Shown: positions 1 through 6,313, counted from the first letter of the stretch. The stretch is DNA of 6,971 nt from Omnitrophica bacterium GWA2_52_8 (GCA_001804025.1 MHFC01000058.1:1-6971); one strand, 5' to 3'. Numbers and translations: made by a program. Notes: generated by a model from the sequence alone, not told the origin.

Positions 1-765
1 TCGATAGCAACAGCATGTTCATCGGCGTCTGATGCCGGCGGATACGCTTTTGACGCGATTCGCAGCGGGGCTCTGGACTTTCTTTTGATGGGCGGATCGG
101 AAGCTTCGATTTATCCCGGAATTCTGGCCGCATTTTGTGTCGCGCGGGCGTTATCCACACGCAATGATGACCCGCAAGGAGCCTCGCGGCCTTTTTCCCA
201 TGACCGCGACGGATTTGTTCTCGGGGAAGGTGCAGGCATGCTGGTCTTGGAAGAATATGATCACGCGCGGAAAAGAGGGGCGCATATCTATGCAGAAATT
301 CGCGGTCATGGGATGACCTGTGATGCCTATCATATGACGGCGCCTGATCCCGAAGGGACGCAGGCCGCCCGCGCCATGCGTGCGGCGATGGAGGATGCTC
401 AAGTGTCGCCGGATGAGGTGGACTATATCAATGCCCACGGAACGTCGACGCTGCTGAATGATAAAACAGAGACGCTTATCATGAAAAAAGTGTTCGGCAG
501 CCGTGCGCATCAAATTCCGGTCAGCGCCACAAAATCGATGGTCGGGCATCTTATCGGGGCGGCCGGAAGCGTGGAATTGATCGCATCGATTCTGGCTTTG
601 GAAAATCAAGTCATCCCGCCGACCATTAATTATTCCGTTCCTGATCCTGAATGTGATCTGGACTATGTTCCGAATGCGGCCAGAAAGGCTGTGATTAAAA
701 CGCTGATGAAAAACTCGTTCGGCTTCGGCGGGAAAAACTCTATTTTAATTCTCGGGAAAGTCTGA
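1..765 (+). CDS. fabF: 3-oxoacyl-[acyl-carrier-protein] synthase, FabF/KAS II type (5'-truncated by window edge)
   Basis: This is the C-terminal 254 codons of a condensing enzyme that extends acyl-ACP with malonyl-ACP in cytoplasmic fatty acid synthesis. The frame is open to base 1, so the true start lies upstream; the ATG at 85 is internal. The thiolase-fold catalytic set is visible: the nucleophile Cys in TACSSA (codon at 16-18), the first His in AHGTST (436-438), and Lys then His in TKSMVGHL (532-534 and 547-549). A glycine-rich NSFGFGGKN motif lies near the end. FabF normally has about 410 residues, so roughly 155 are missing on the left. Two residues differ from the commonest FabF pattern: Ser-Ser after the catalytic Cys, and Lys instead of Thr or His in FGFGGxN. 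These leave open a specialised ketosynthase outside core fatty acid synthesis. No acpP or fabZ is visible nearby. It converges on lpxA, 135 bases away. Confidence 0.93.
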   Translation, partial: SIATACSSASDAGGYAFDAIRSGALDFLLMGGSEASIYPGILAAFCVARALSTRNDDPQGASRPFSHDRDGFVLGEGAGMLVLEEYDHARKRGAHIYAEIRGHGMTCDAYHMTAPDPEGTQAARAMRAAMEDAQVSPDEVDYINAHGTSTLLNDKTETLIMKKVFGSRAHQIPVSATKSMVGHLIGAAGSVELIASILALENQVIPPTINYSVPDPECDLDYVPNAARKAVIKTLMKNSFGFGGKNSILILGKV

Positions 766-785
766 ATCTTTGCGGATTGATTTAG

Positions 786-815
786 TTTTGCGCTCGCGTT
801 TTACAAGGCGCAAAA
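786..815. repeat. Inverted repeat 1: 8-bp stem, 14-base loop
   Basis: TTTTGCGC at 786-793 is the exact reverse complement of GCGCAAAA at 808-815. It starts 20 bases after the fabF stop. In the plus direction the bases after the stem are GACAACC, not a T run. It may protect the fabF mRNA 3' end or mark a Rho-independent end of unusual form. Confidence 0.55.
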
Positions 816-823
816 GACAACCC

Positions 824-859
824 CTGGGGTACAAATGGAAAATCCTATTTGCACCACAG
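824..859 (-). repeat. Inverted repeat 2: 13-position stem with one mismatch, 10-base loop
   Basis: CTGGGGTACAAAT (824-836) faces ATTTGCACCACAG (847-859). Read as plus-strand RNA, 11 of 13 positions pair. Read as minus-strand RNA, 12 of 13 pair, because the A-C mismatch at 831/852 becomes a G-U wobble. The remaining mismatch is at 827/856. The asymmetry weakly favours a function in the lpxA-direction transcript, so I place it on the minus strand. Confidence 0.5.
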
Positions 860-870
860 CCTCTTCGAAG

Positions 871-897
871 GCATTTCTCATTGGCGATGAGAAATGC
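871..897. repeat. Inverted repeat 3: perfect 11-bp stem, 5-base loop
   Basis: GCATTTCTCAT (871-881) is the exact reverse complement of ATGAGAAATGC (887-897), with loop TGGCG. It sits three bases beyond the lpxA stop codon, which is where a 3'-end hairpin of the lpxA mRNA would lie. No T tract follows on either strand. A perfect 11-bp stem is unlikely by chance in so short a stretch. It could be a terminator-like or mRNA-stabilising hairpin, or half of a REP-like repeat. Confidence 0.65.
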
Positions 898-900
898 GGG

Positions 901-1734
901 TTAGGATGTTCCGTAGGTTTTTCTGGGACGCAAAGTCTCGGAATTTTGTAATTCCTCCGATGCTCCGTCGATGATTCCGCGCTTTGAGCCTTCAATGAAT
1001 GAGATCAAATGTTTGATTTCAGGACTCGCCAGTTCTTTTTTTATAATTTCAAGGGCTTGCGAGACGTTCAGCCCGGAACGGTAAAGCCACTTGTAGGCCT
1101 GTTTGATTTCATCCCGTGTTTTAGAATCAATGCCTGCCCGGCGCATGCCCACGACATTGACACCTAGAACCACGGCGGGCCGTCCGCCGGCGGTCATGAA
1201 AGGAGGGATGTCTTTATTTGCGGCCGACAGCGCGCTTACCATGGCCAGTCTTCCGATACGCGTAAATTGATGAAAGCCCGTCATGCCGGATAAAAAAGCC
1301 TGGTCTTCAACCGTGATATGCCCGGTCAGGGACGCCTGATTGACCATGATCACTTTATTTCCTACCGTGCAGTTGTGCGCAATGTGACAATAAGCCATCA
1401 GATAATTTTCATTCCCGATGATCGTGGAAGATTCGGCCATCGTTCCCCGGTGAATGGTGACAAATTCCCGGATTTGATTGCGGTCGCCGATTTTTGTGAA
1501 ACTTTCCGCGCCGGAATAAGCAAGGTCCTGTGGGGCGTGGCCGATCACCGAATGCATGTGGATTTCATTTTCATTGCCGAGAATCGTTCCCGCGCAAATG
1601 TAAGCGCCGGCGCCGATTTTGTTGTGATTGCCGAGCACAGCCCCATTTTCAACGATGACGTGAGGGCCGATAATATTGCCGGTTCCGAGAACGGCCTTAT
1701 TTCCGATAAGGGCAGTGGGATGAATATTTGACAT
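901..1734 (-). CDS. lpxA: Acyl-ACP--UDP-N-acetylglucosamine O-acyltransferase (LpxA)
   Basis: LpxA moves a 3-hydroxyacyl chain from ACP to the 3-OH of UDP-GlcNAc, the first step of lipid A synthesis in the cytoplasm; the family acts as a trimer. The 277-residue product opens with SNIHPTALIG and runs through hexapeptide repeats that form a left-handed beta-helix to about residue 185. A helical C-terminal domain follows. Aligned by eye to E. coli LpxA, the general base His125 is His120 (in HIAHNC), and His122, His144 and His160 match His117, His139 and His155. Asp74 matches Asp70 in PQDLAYSG, and the IREFVTIHRGT block is intact. The chain-length position Gly173 is Ala168. A polar tail of about 20 residues follows the usual end (KRGI). 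I chose the start at 1734 because family members begin just before IHPTA; the ATG at 1743 overlaps the likely -10 box. No lpxD, fabZ or lpxB is next to it. Confidence 0.95.
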   Translation of the reverse strand: MSNIHPTALIGNKAVLGTGNIIGPHVIVENGAVLGNHNKIGAGAYICAGTILGNENEIHMHSVIGHAPQDLAYSGAESFTKIGDRNQIREFVTIHRGTMAESSTIIGNENYLMAYCHIAHNCTVGNKVIMVNQASLTGHITVEDQAFLSGMTGFHQFTRIGRLAMVSALSAANKDIPPFMTAGGRPAVVLGVNVVGMRRAGIDSKTRDEIKQAYKWLYRSGLNVSQALEIIKKELASPEIKHLISFIEGSKRGIIDGASEELQNSETLRPRKTYGTS

Positions 1735-1741
1735 GGGCAGC

Positions 1742-1750
1742 ATTGTAGCA
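1742..1750 (-). promoter_or_regulatory. Extended -10 of the lpxA promoter, probably leaderless
   Basis: The minus strand reads TGCTACAATG here: an extended -10 (TGn) joined to the hexamer TACAAT at 1747-1742. Seven bases separate the hexamer from the ATG at 1734, so transcription should begin at or within a base or so of the start codon. No purine-rich Shine-Dalgarno precedes that ATG (the bases are CTGCCC), which fits a leaderless mRNA. At 17-base spacing the -35 position reads TCATAA, which is weak, as is usual for extended -10 promoters. Confidence 0.5.
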
Positions 1751-1760
1751 CATTTTTTGG

Positions 1761-1774
1761 GTGCTTATGAGCAC
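1761..1774. promoter_or_regulatory. Small dyad GTGCTTATGAGCAC, possible operator
   Basis: Two 5-base arms (GTGCT and AGCAC) flank a 4-base centre. Relative to the predicted lpxA start point it covers about -27 to -40, overlapping the -35 region. That placement suits a regulator binding site, but the repeat is short and could be chance. No matching copy was seen near the tyrS promoter. Confidence 0.25.
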
Positions 1775-1844
1775 AAGTCTTTAGAGCCTAACAGATTTAC
1801 AGCGCGTCACTTACATCTTATTGTCACGGTCCGATTCCTCTTGT

Positions 1845-1874
1845 TTGACTCCCGGAATATTCCCTGTTACAATG
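1845..1874 (+). promoter_or_regulatory. Sigma-70-type promoter of the tyrS-transporter operon
   Basis: The -35 hexamer TTGACT (1845-1850) lies 17 bases before the -10 hexamer TACAAT (1868-1873), and TG at 1865-1866 makes an extended -10. Transcription should start near 1880, giving a leader of about 40 bases before the TTG start. No other good promoter is obvious before the downstream genes, whose junctions are too tight for much regulation. The leader is too short for a T-box riboswitch. Confidence 0.72.
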
Positions 1875-1903
1875 GCGCTTCATTTCCTAACACTATGTCA
1901 GTA

Positions 1904-1909
1904 GAGGAG
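1904..1909 (+). promoter_or_regulatory. Shine-Dalgarno site of tyrS
   Basis: GAGGAG ends 11 bases before the TTG at 1921. The spacing is a little long but acceptable. It supports the TTG start, as no in-frame ATG exists nearby: the ATG at 1895 is in another frame and leads to a 27-codon dead end. Confidence 0.55.
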
Positions 1910-1920
1910 ATAGAGCAAAT

Positions 1921-3135
1921 TTGCCTACCCGCGTTAAAGATCAGCTGGAAGCCCTCAAAGAGGGTGTCATTGACTTGATTTCTGAAGAAGAGTTGGAAAA
2001 GGCACTCGAGGGGTCTCTCAAATCAAAAAAGCCGTTACGGATTAAGTATGGCGCCGATCCTTCCGCTGCCGACCTTCATCTGGGTCATACGGTTCCGTTG
2101 CGGAAACTCAAAGTTTTTCAATCCTTCGGCCATAAAATTGTGTTTATCATCGGTGATTTTACGGCGCGCGTCGGCGACCCATCACAGCGTTCCGAGACGA
2201 GGCCGATGCTGACGCGCGAACAGGTGCTGCGGAATGCCAAAACCTACCAGGAACAGGTTTTTCAGATTCTCGATCCGGAAAAAACAGAGGTTCGCTACAA
2301 TTCGCAATGGCTGGACAAGCTGACGCCCGAGGATTTTTTGCATCTCACGGCCCAGTACACGGTGGCGCGTTTAATCGAACGCGACGATTTCAAAAAAAGG
2401 TTCGAGTCCAAACAGCCCATCAGTTTGGTCGAGTTTCTTTACCCGCTGCTTCAGGGGTATGATTCGGTTGTGGTGCGTTCCGATCTTGAAGTCGGAGGGT
2501 CCGATCAAAAATTCAATTTGCTCGTCGGAAGGGAATTGCAAAAAACATGGCAGCAAAAACCGCAGATGGTCATGACGCTGCCGCTGATCGAAGGGACTGA
2601 CGGCGTTCAGAAAATAAGCAAGAGTTACGGAAATGCCGTCGGCATCCGCGATAATCCGCGTGATATGTTCGGCAAGATCATGTCAATTCCCGATACGCTG
2701 ATGGAGCGTTATTACCGGTATGTCTCGGGCCTCCCGGGCGAAGAAATTCAGCGCACAATCGCAGGACTGAAAAAACAGGCGATCCATCCGCGCGAGGCAA
2801 AAGCGCAGCTGGCGGAAGCCGTTGTCCGGTCATTTCACGGGGCTGAGGAAGCGCAAAACGCACGGCGCGAATTTGACCAGATCTTCCGTGAAAAAGGTGT
2901 TCCGGACGAGATACCGACCGTGTCCTTGAAACAAAATCCGGTTGATTTGGCGACATTATTAAAAGATTCGGGCCTGGTTACAAGTAAAGGCGAGGGCCGG
3001 CGGCTTGTGGTTCAGGGTGGAGTGCGTGTCGGCGACGTCCGCGCAGATGACCCTGCGATGCCGGTCGATATTTCGCGGCCCGTTCTGGTCCAATGCGGAA
3101 AAAGAAAGTTTGTGAGGGTGTGTTATGGTGCTTGA
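1921..3135 (+). CDS. tyrS: Tyrosine--tRNA ligase (TyrS, TyrZ-like type)
   Basis: This is a class I aminoacyl-tRNA synthetase that charges tRNA-Tyr with tyrosine in the cytoplasm. The 404-residue product has the HLGH form of the HIGH motif (residues 53-56) after KYGADPSAADL, and KISKS (231-235) in place of KMSKS. IGDFTARVGDPS (about 77-88) and the pocket residues of YPLLQGYD (174-181) and GGSDQ (192-196) are also present. An S4 RNA-binding domain fills about residues 342-404, with SKGEGRRLVVQGGVRV as its core. These motifs match the TyrZ-like subgroup rather than the E. coli-like one, and the length is normal. The start is TTG, supported by a Shine-Dalgarno site and by alignment of the N-terminus (LEALKEGVIDLISEEEL) with the family. 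The last 11 bases overlap the ABC ATPase gene, so tyrS probably leads the transporter operon. Confidence 0.95.
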   Translation: MPTRVKDQLEALKEGVIDLISEEELEKALEGSLKSKKPLRIKYGADPSAADLHLGHTVPLRKLKVFQSFGHKIVFIIGDFTARVGDPSQRSETRPMLTREQVLRNAKTYQEQVFQILDPEKTEVRYNSQWLDKLTPEDFLHLTAQYTVARLIERDDFKKRFESKQPISLVEFLYPLLQGYDSVVVRSDLEVGGSDQKFNLLVGRELQKTWQQKPQMVMTLPLIEGTDGVQKISKSYGNAVGIRDNPRDMFGKIMSIPDTLMERYYRYVSGLPGEEIQRTIAGLKKQAIHPREAKAQLAEAVVRSFHGAEEAQNARREFDQIFREKGVPDEIPTVSLKQNPVDLATLLKDSGLVTSKGEGRRLVVQGGVRVGDVRADDPAMPVDISRPVLVQCGKRKFVRVCYGA

Positions 3136-4138
3136 GGGTGATGGCGGGAAATCTGCAGATGAAGTCAAATCGGCTTCAGGGGCGGTTCAGTTTCAAAATG
3201 TGTCGAAGAGATTCGGAAGGATTACCGCGGTTGACCAGCTGAGTTTTGAAATCAAGCGGGGCGAGATCGTGGGGCTGCTCGGGCCCAACGGTGCAGGCAA
3301 GACGACGGCCATGAGGATTCTAACCGGATATTTTCCGCCGTCGGACGGCAAAGTCCTGATTTGCGGCGGCGATTTGTTCCGGACCCCGCATGAAACAAAA
3401 AAGAAAATCGGCTATCTGCCCGAATCCGTGTCGCTTTATGACGACATGCGTGTTATGGAATTTCTGACGTTTGTCGCTGAAGCAAAAGGCGTCGCTAAAA
3501 AAAAGAGGCGGGATCACGTCGAAGAAAAAATGGCGCGCTGCGGCCTGTGGGATGTGCGGAACCGTCTGATCGGCCCGCTATCGAAAGGGTTTCGCCAGCG
3601 CGCGGGGATTGCTCAGGCACTTATCGGAGATCCGGAAGTGCTCTGTTTTGACGAACCGACAAACGGTTTGGATCCAAAACAGATTATTGAAATCCGTACG
3701 CTGATCCGGGAACTCGGCAAGGACAGGACGCTGATATTGTCGACGCATGTTTTGCCGGAAGTCAGCATGGTCTGCGACCGGGTGTTGATTTTAAATAACG
3801 GCAGGCTTGTGGCCGGGGGCACGGCGGCGGAACTGGAAGCCGGAATCAATGAACCGCAGGAAATTTATCTTGTGATCGGAGATGTGTCACGGAAAGAGGA
3901 CGCGTTAAGACTTCTGCGGGGTTTAAACGGCGTGGAAGCCGCGGTCTGTATTGAAGAGCGCCTGGAGCAGGCGTTTTTATCCCTGAGGGCCAGTAAAGCC
4001 GTGGAGCTCCGTTCCGTCATTACACGCAAACTGGTCGAACATAATATCCCGCTGCTCGAAATCCGTTCCGGAAAATTGAGCCTTGAAGATATTTTTATGA
4101 AAATTGTCGTCAGAGAGGAACCTCAGACCGTTTTATGA
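3125..4138 (+). CDS. ABC transporter ATP-binding protein (ABC-2 / GldA-like)
   Basis: This is the cytoplasmic ATPase of an ABC-2 type exporter and probably powers the permease encoded next. The 337-residue product has an ABC domain from about residue 21: Walker A GPNGAGKT (53-60), signature LSKGFRQR (152-159), Walker B VLCFDEP (172-178, catalytic Glu177), D-loop NGLDP (180-184) and H-loop His208 in LSTHV. The Q-loop position reads YLPES, with Glu100 where many ABC ATPases have Gln; I recall this as common in GldA-like members. A C-terminal region of about 100 residues ends in LSLEDIFMKIV, as in family members. GAGGG (3114-3118) lies 6 bases before the ATG, which overlaps the end of tyrS by 11 bases. 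The gene overlaps the permease by 4 bases, implying coupled translation. The substrate is unknown, so no symbol is given. Confidence 0.93.
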   Translation: MVLEGDGGKSADEVKSASGAVQFQNVSKRFGRITAVDQLSFEIKRGEIVGLLGPNGAGKTTAMRILTGYFPPSDGKVLICGGDLFRTPHETKKKIGYLPESVSLYDDMRVMEFLTFVAEAKGVAKKKRRDHVEEKMARCGLWDVRNRLIGPLSKGFRQRAGIAQALIGDPEVLCFDEPTNGLDPKQIIEIRTLIRELGKDRTLILSTHVLPEVSMVCDRVLILNNGRLVAGGTAAELEAGINEPQEIYLVIGDVSRKEDALRLLRGLNGVEAAVCIEERLEQAFLSLRASKAVELRSVITRKLVEHNIPLLEIRSGKLSLEDIFMKIVVREEPQTVL

Positions 4139-4911
4139 TGAATGCCCTGATTCTTGCAAAAAAAGACGCCCGCTCCTACTGGAATTCCTGGGTCGGATTT
4201 TTTATCGCTTTTTTCTTTTTCATGATCGCCGGTCTGTTTTTTTACATGTTGCTTGTCAGCTATGCCAAAATTTCAATGGATGCCTCCGGAGGCACTTATG
4301 AAAGCATCCAGGGCATCGGCTTGACACGGTTTCTGTACGGGTCTTTCTTTCTCAATATGGGGGCGCTGTTGATTTTTTTTGTGCCCCTGATGTCGATGCG
4401 GGCATTTGCTGAGGAGCGCAAGTACCAGACGCTGGAACTTTTGTTTACCTATCCGTTTTCGGACTTTGATGTAGTGTGGGGAAAATTTCTTGGGCTTGTC
4501 TGGTTTTTTGAAACCCTGATTGTTCCGACAGCGCTGTATGTGCTGCTGGTCCACTGGCTCGGCGGGAAAATGGAACTTATGGCCGTTTTTGTGGGGTATC
4601 TCGGATTCTGGATGCTGGGGAATGCCTACCTTGCACTGGGACTCTTTGTTTCCGCGGTTTCTGAAAACCAGGTGGTGAGCGCGATTGTGACGTTTGCGTG
4701 TCTGGTTGTCTTCTGGGTTTTGGACTGGGTGAGCGGCATTACCGACGGTTCCTGGGCCCATTTTTTCTCCACGCTTTCGCCGCTGACGCATTACCGGGAT
4801 TTCACGCTCGGGATCCTGGATTTGAACCACGTTGTTTATTTCGCTTTTTTTTATTTTTATTTCCTATTCTTGACACTGCGTGCGGTTGAAACGCGGAATT
4901 GGAAAGGTTAG
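4135..4911 (+). CDS. ABC-2 type transporter permease (GldF-like)
   Basis: This is the integral inner-membrane partner of the upstream ATPase. The 258-residue product has about six hydrophobic helices, near residues 20-42, 66-88, 115-141, 146-173, 180-202 and 232-249. Between helices 2 and 3 lies the conserved ABC-2 cytoplasmic segment SMRAFAEERKYQTLELL followed by TYPFSDFDVVWGKF; in this family it is expected to contact the ATPase. Length and layout match permeases found beside GldG-like proteins. The start is ATGATG, and either ATG is possible: the first overlaps the ATPase stop as ATGA, the second by one base. AGAGAGGAA (4112-4120) is rather far upstream, so translation probably relies on coupling to the ATPase gene. 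Transport direction and substrate cannot be read from the sequence. Confidence 0.9.
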   Translation: MMNALILAKKDARSYWNSWVGFFIAFFFFMIAGLFFYMLLVSYAKISMDASGGTYESIQGIGLTRFLYGSFFLNMGALLIFFVPLMSMRAFAEERKYQTLELLFTYPFSDFDVVWGKFLGLVWFFETLIVPTALYVLLVHWLGGKMELMAVFVGYLGFWMLGNAYLALGLFVSAVSENQVVSAIVTFACLVVFWVLDWVSGITDGSWAHFFSTLSPLTHYRDFTLGILDLNHVVYFAFFYFYFLFLTLRAVETRNWKG

Positions 4912-4921
4912 GTCCTGCGGT

Positions 4922-6313
4922 ATGAAATATTTTTTTATGCGGTTTCAGCTGGTGTTTGTTTCGATCATCCTGCTGATCACTTTTGCGCTGATGATGGGGA
5001 TTGTGACGCGGTACAACGTGCGCTGGGACATGACCCAAGACAAGCTGTATTCGCTGTCCGAGCAAACCGAGAAACTGCTGAAGCAGCTCAAAGATCAGCC
5101 GATCCATGTGATGGCGTTTTACCCGCAGGACGATTCGGTCCGAAAGGCTTTCGAAGTTTATCTTAAGCAATGCCGCCTGAAACATCCTAATTTTCGTTAT
5201 GATTTTTATGACCCCGACCGTGTCCCCAGTCTTGCGAAAAAATACGATGTTCGGGAACTTTATACCGTGATCATCGATTACGCGGGACATCAGGAAAAAA
5301 TCCAGAATCCGACCGAGGAATTGATCACGAATGCGCTTTTGCGGCTGGCCAATCCGAAGCGTTTCGATATTTGCTTTGTCTCGGGCCACGGCGAAGCTTC
5401 CTCGTATAGCGAGGAGCGGAACGGCTTAAGTCTGTTCCGTAAATCGATCGAAGCGAACAACTATATGACGCATGACGTGGTCCTGCAGGAAGGGAATACG
5501 CCTGAGGAATGTCAGGTGTTTGTCATTGCCGGACCGCGCCGTGATTTTGCCGGTGACGAGTTTGAGGCGCTGGAGAGGACTTTCCGGCAGGGACGGAGCA
5601 TTTTCTTTTTGATTGATCCGATGGACCCGGGCGCCGGGCAGTCTTTCGTTCTGTTTTTGAACCGTTTCGGTATCGCTCTCGGAGAGAACGTGATCGTGGA
5701 TAAAGTCAGCCGCATGGTCGGGGGCGATTATTTAGTGCCGCTCGTAAGTCAATATATCGCGCAGCATCCGGTGACGAATAAATTTACGCAGCCGACTTTC
5801 TATCCGGTGGCGCGGCAGATAACACCCGCTTCGGATGAATTCAAGGACCTTGAGGTTACGCCATTGGCGCTGACGGGATCAGGAAGCTGGGCGGAAACCG
5901 ATTTGCCGTCGCTCGAGGAAGGTAAGGCGGTTTTTGAAGCCGAATCGGATCTGCCCGGGCCCATTTCGCTTGCCGTTAGCGTCGAAGAGCTTTCGCTGCA
6001 AGATCAAGCCGCAGCGCGGGAACGGACGGATGAGCGACCGGCGGGCGGGAGAATCATCGCGGTGGGGGACAGCGATTTTATCACAAATGCTTATCTGGAG
6101 CTGGCCGGAAACGGGGCCTTTGCGATCAACAGCATCCAGTGGCTGGCAAAGGATGACCGCTTTATTTCGATTCACACAAAACAGCCGGAATTTGTGCCGT
6201 TGTTTATCCCCAAGGAAAAAAGGCTTGCGCTGTTGTCTGTTTTTTTCGGAATGCCTCTCGGATTGCTGATGTTTGGGGGTGTTCGTATCCATTCCAGAAG
6301 GAGGTCGGTATGA
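4922..6313 (+). CDS. GldG-family ABC transporter auxiliary protein
   Basis: This is a membrane-anchored protein of the ABC_transp_aux / GldG family, expected to act with the adjacent ATPase and permease. The 463-residue product has an N-terminal helix (about 7-28), then the family's opening motif RWDMTQDKLYSLSEQT (34-49). A large extracytoplasmic domain follows, with VSGHGEAS (153-160) and VFVIAGPRRDF (199-209). A second conserved segment IIAVGDSDFITNAYL (378-392) and INSIQWLAK (402-410) precede a C-terminal helix (about 434-455) and a basic RRR end. Residues 355-376 form a polar, charged linker. I prefer the start at 4922 because it puts the hydrophobic helix at the N-terminus; an ATG at 4880 would add 14 basic residues and overlap the permease. 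The gap to the permease is 10 bases, with only a weak ribosome site. GldG works with GldA and GldF in Flavobacterium gliding, but that role should not be assumed here. Confidence 0.88.
   Translation: MKYFFMRFQLVFVSIILLITFALMMGIVTRYNVRWDMTQDKLYSLSEQTEKLLKQLKDQPIHVMAFYPQDDSVRKAFEVYLKQCRLKHPNFRYDFYDPDRVPSLAKKYDVRELYTVIIDYAGHQEKIQNPTEELITNALLRLANPKRFDICFVSGHGEASSYSEERNGLSLFRKSIEANNYMTHDVVLQEGNTPEECQVFVIAGPRRDFAGDEFEALERTFRQGRSIFFLIDPMDPGAGQSFVLFLNRFGIALGENVIVDKVSRMVGGDYLVPLVSQYIAQHPVTNKFTQPTFYPVARQITPASDEFKDLEVTPLALTGSGSWAETDLPSLEEGKAVFEAESDLPGPISLAVSVEELSLQDQAAARERTDERPAGGRIIAVGDSDFITNAYLELAGNGAFAINSIQWLAKDDRFISIHTKQPEFVPLFIPKEKRLALLSVFFGMPLGLLMFGGVRIHSRRRSV
6298..6305 (+). promoter_or_regulatory. 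Strong Shine-Dalgarno site for the DUF4340 gene
   Basis: AAGGAGGT is a full match to the anti-Shine-Dalgarno core and ends 4 bases before the ATG at 6310. It lies inside the last codons of the GldG-like gene. It is the best ribosome site in the operon and fixes this start. Confidence 0.75.

Larger units (their letters stand above)
766..900. other. Intergenic region with three successive inverted repeats
   Basis: This gene-free stretch lies between the convergent fabF and lpxA stops. It holds three inverted repeats in a row at 786-815, 824-859 and 871-897, so well over half of its bases can pair. None is followed by a T run on either strand, so they do not look like textbook intrinsic terminators, although they may still end or stabilise the two converging mRNAs. 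The dense pairing also resembles REP-type palindromic repeats or a short non-autonomous element. A minus-strand frame crosses the region but looks like chance and overlaps the end of lpxA. Confidence 0.6.

Noticed and set aside
820..830. Perfect odd palindrome ACCCCTGGGGT
   Set aside because: With a single central base it cannot fold as a hairpin, and part of it already belongs to the stem of inverted repeat 2.
786..897. Classical Rho-independent terminators for fabF and lpxA
   Set aside because: Stems are strong, but none is followed by a T tract in either direction, so I annotated them as inverted repeats only.
816..905. Integron attC-like site (GGTTAGG beside a long imperfect palindrome)
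   Set aside because: The terminal bases do not match the RYYYAAC / GTTRRRY core pair, the palindromes are separate hairpins, and no integrase or cassette gene is present.
801..995. Minus-strand frame of 64 codons across the hairpin region
   Set aside because: It overlaps the 3' end of lpxA in another frame, has no ribosome site, and its sequence mostly reflects the inverted repeats.
1806..1827. Direct repeat GTCAC ... GTCAC spaced 17 bases
   Set aside because: Five-base repeats at this distance are expected by chance; the second copy has no symmetrical partner and no promoter relation that stands out.
1874..1920. T-box or other riboswitch ahead of tyrS
   Set aside because: The predicted leader is only about 40 bases, too short for a T-box, and has no strong stem or T run.
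4880..4921. Upstream ATG as the start of the GldG-like gene
   Set aside because: It would add 14 basic residues before the membrane helix and overlap the permease by 32 bases; the ATG at 4922 gives the family-like N-terminus.
4273..5389. Long minus-strand frames opposite the permease and the GldG-like gene
   Set aside because: They are antisense to strongly supported coding regions, rich in Arg, His, Gln and Lys as is typical of reverse-frame translation, and lack recognisable motifs.
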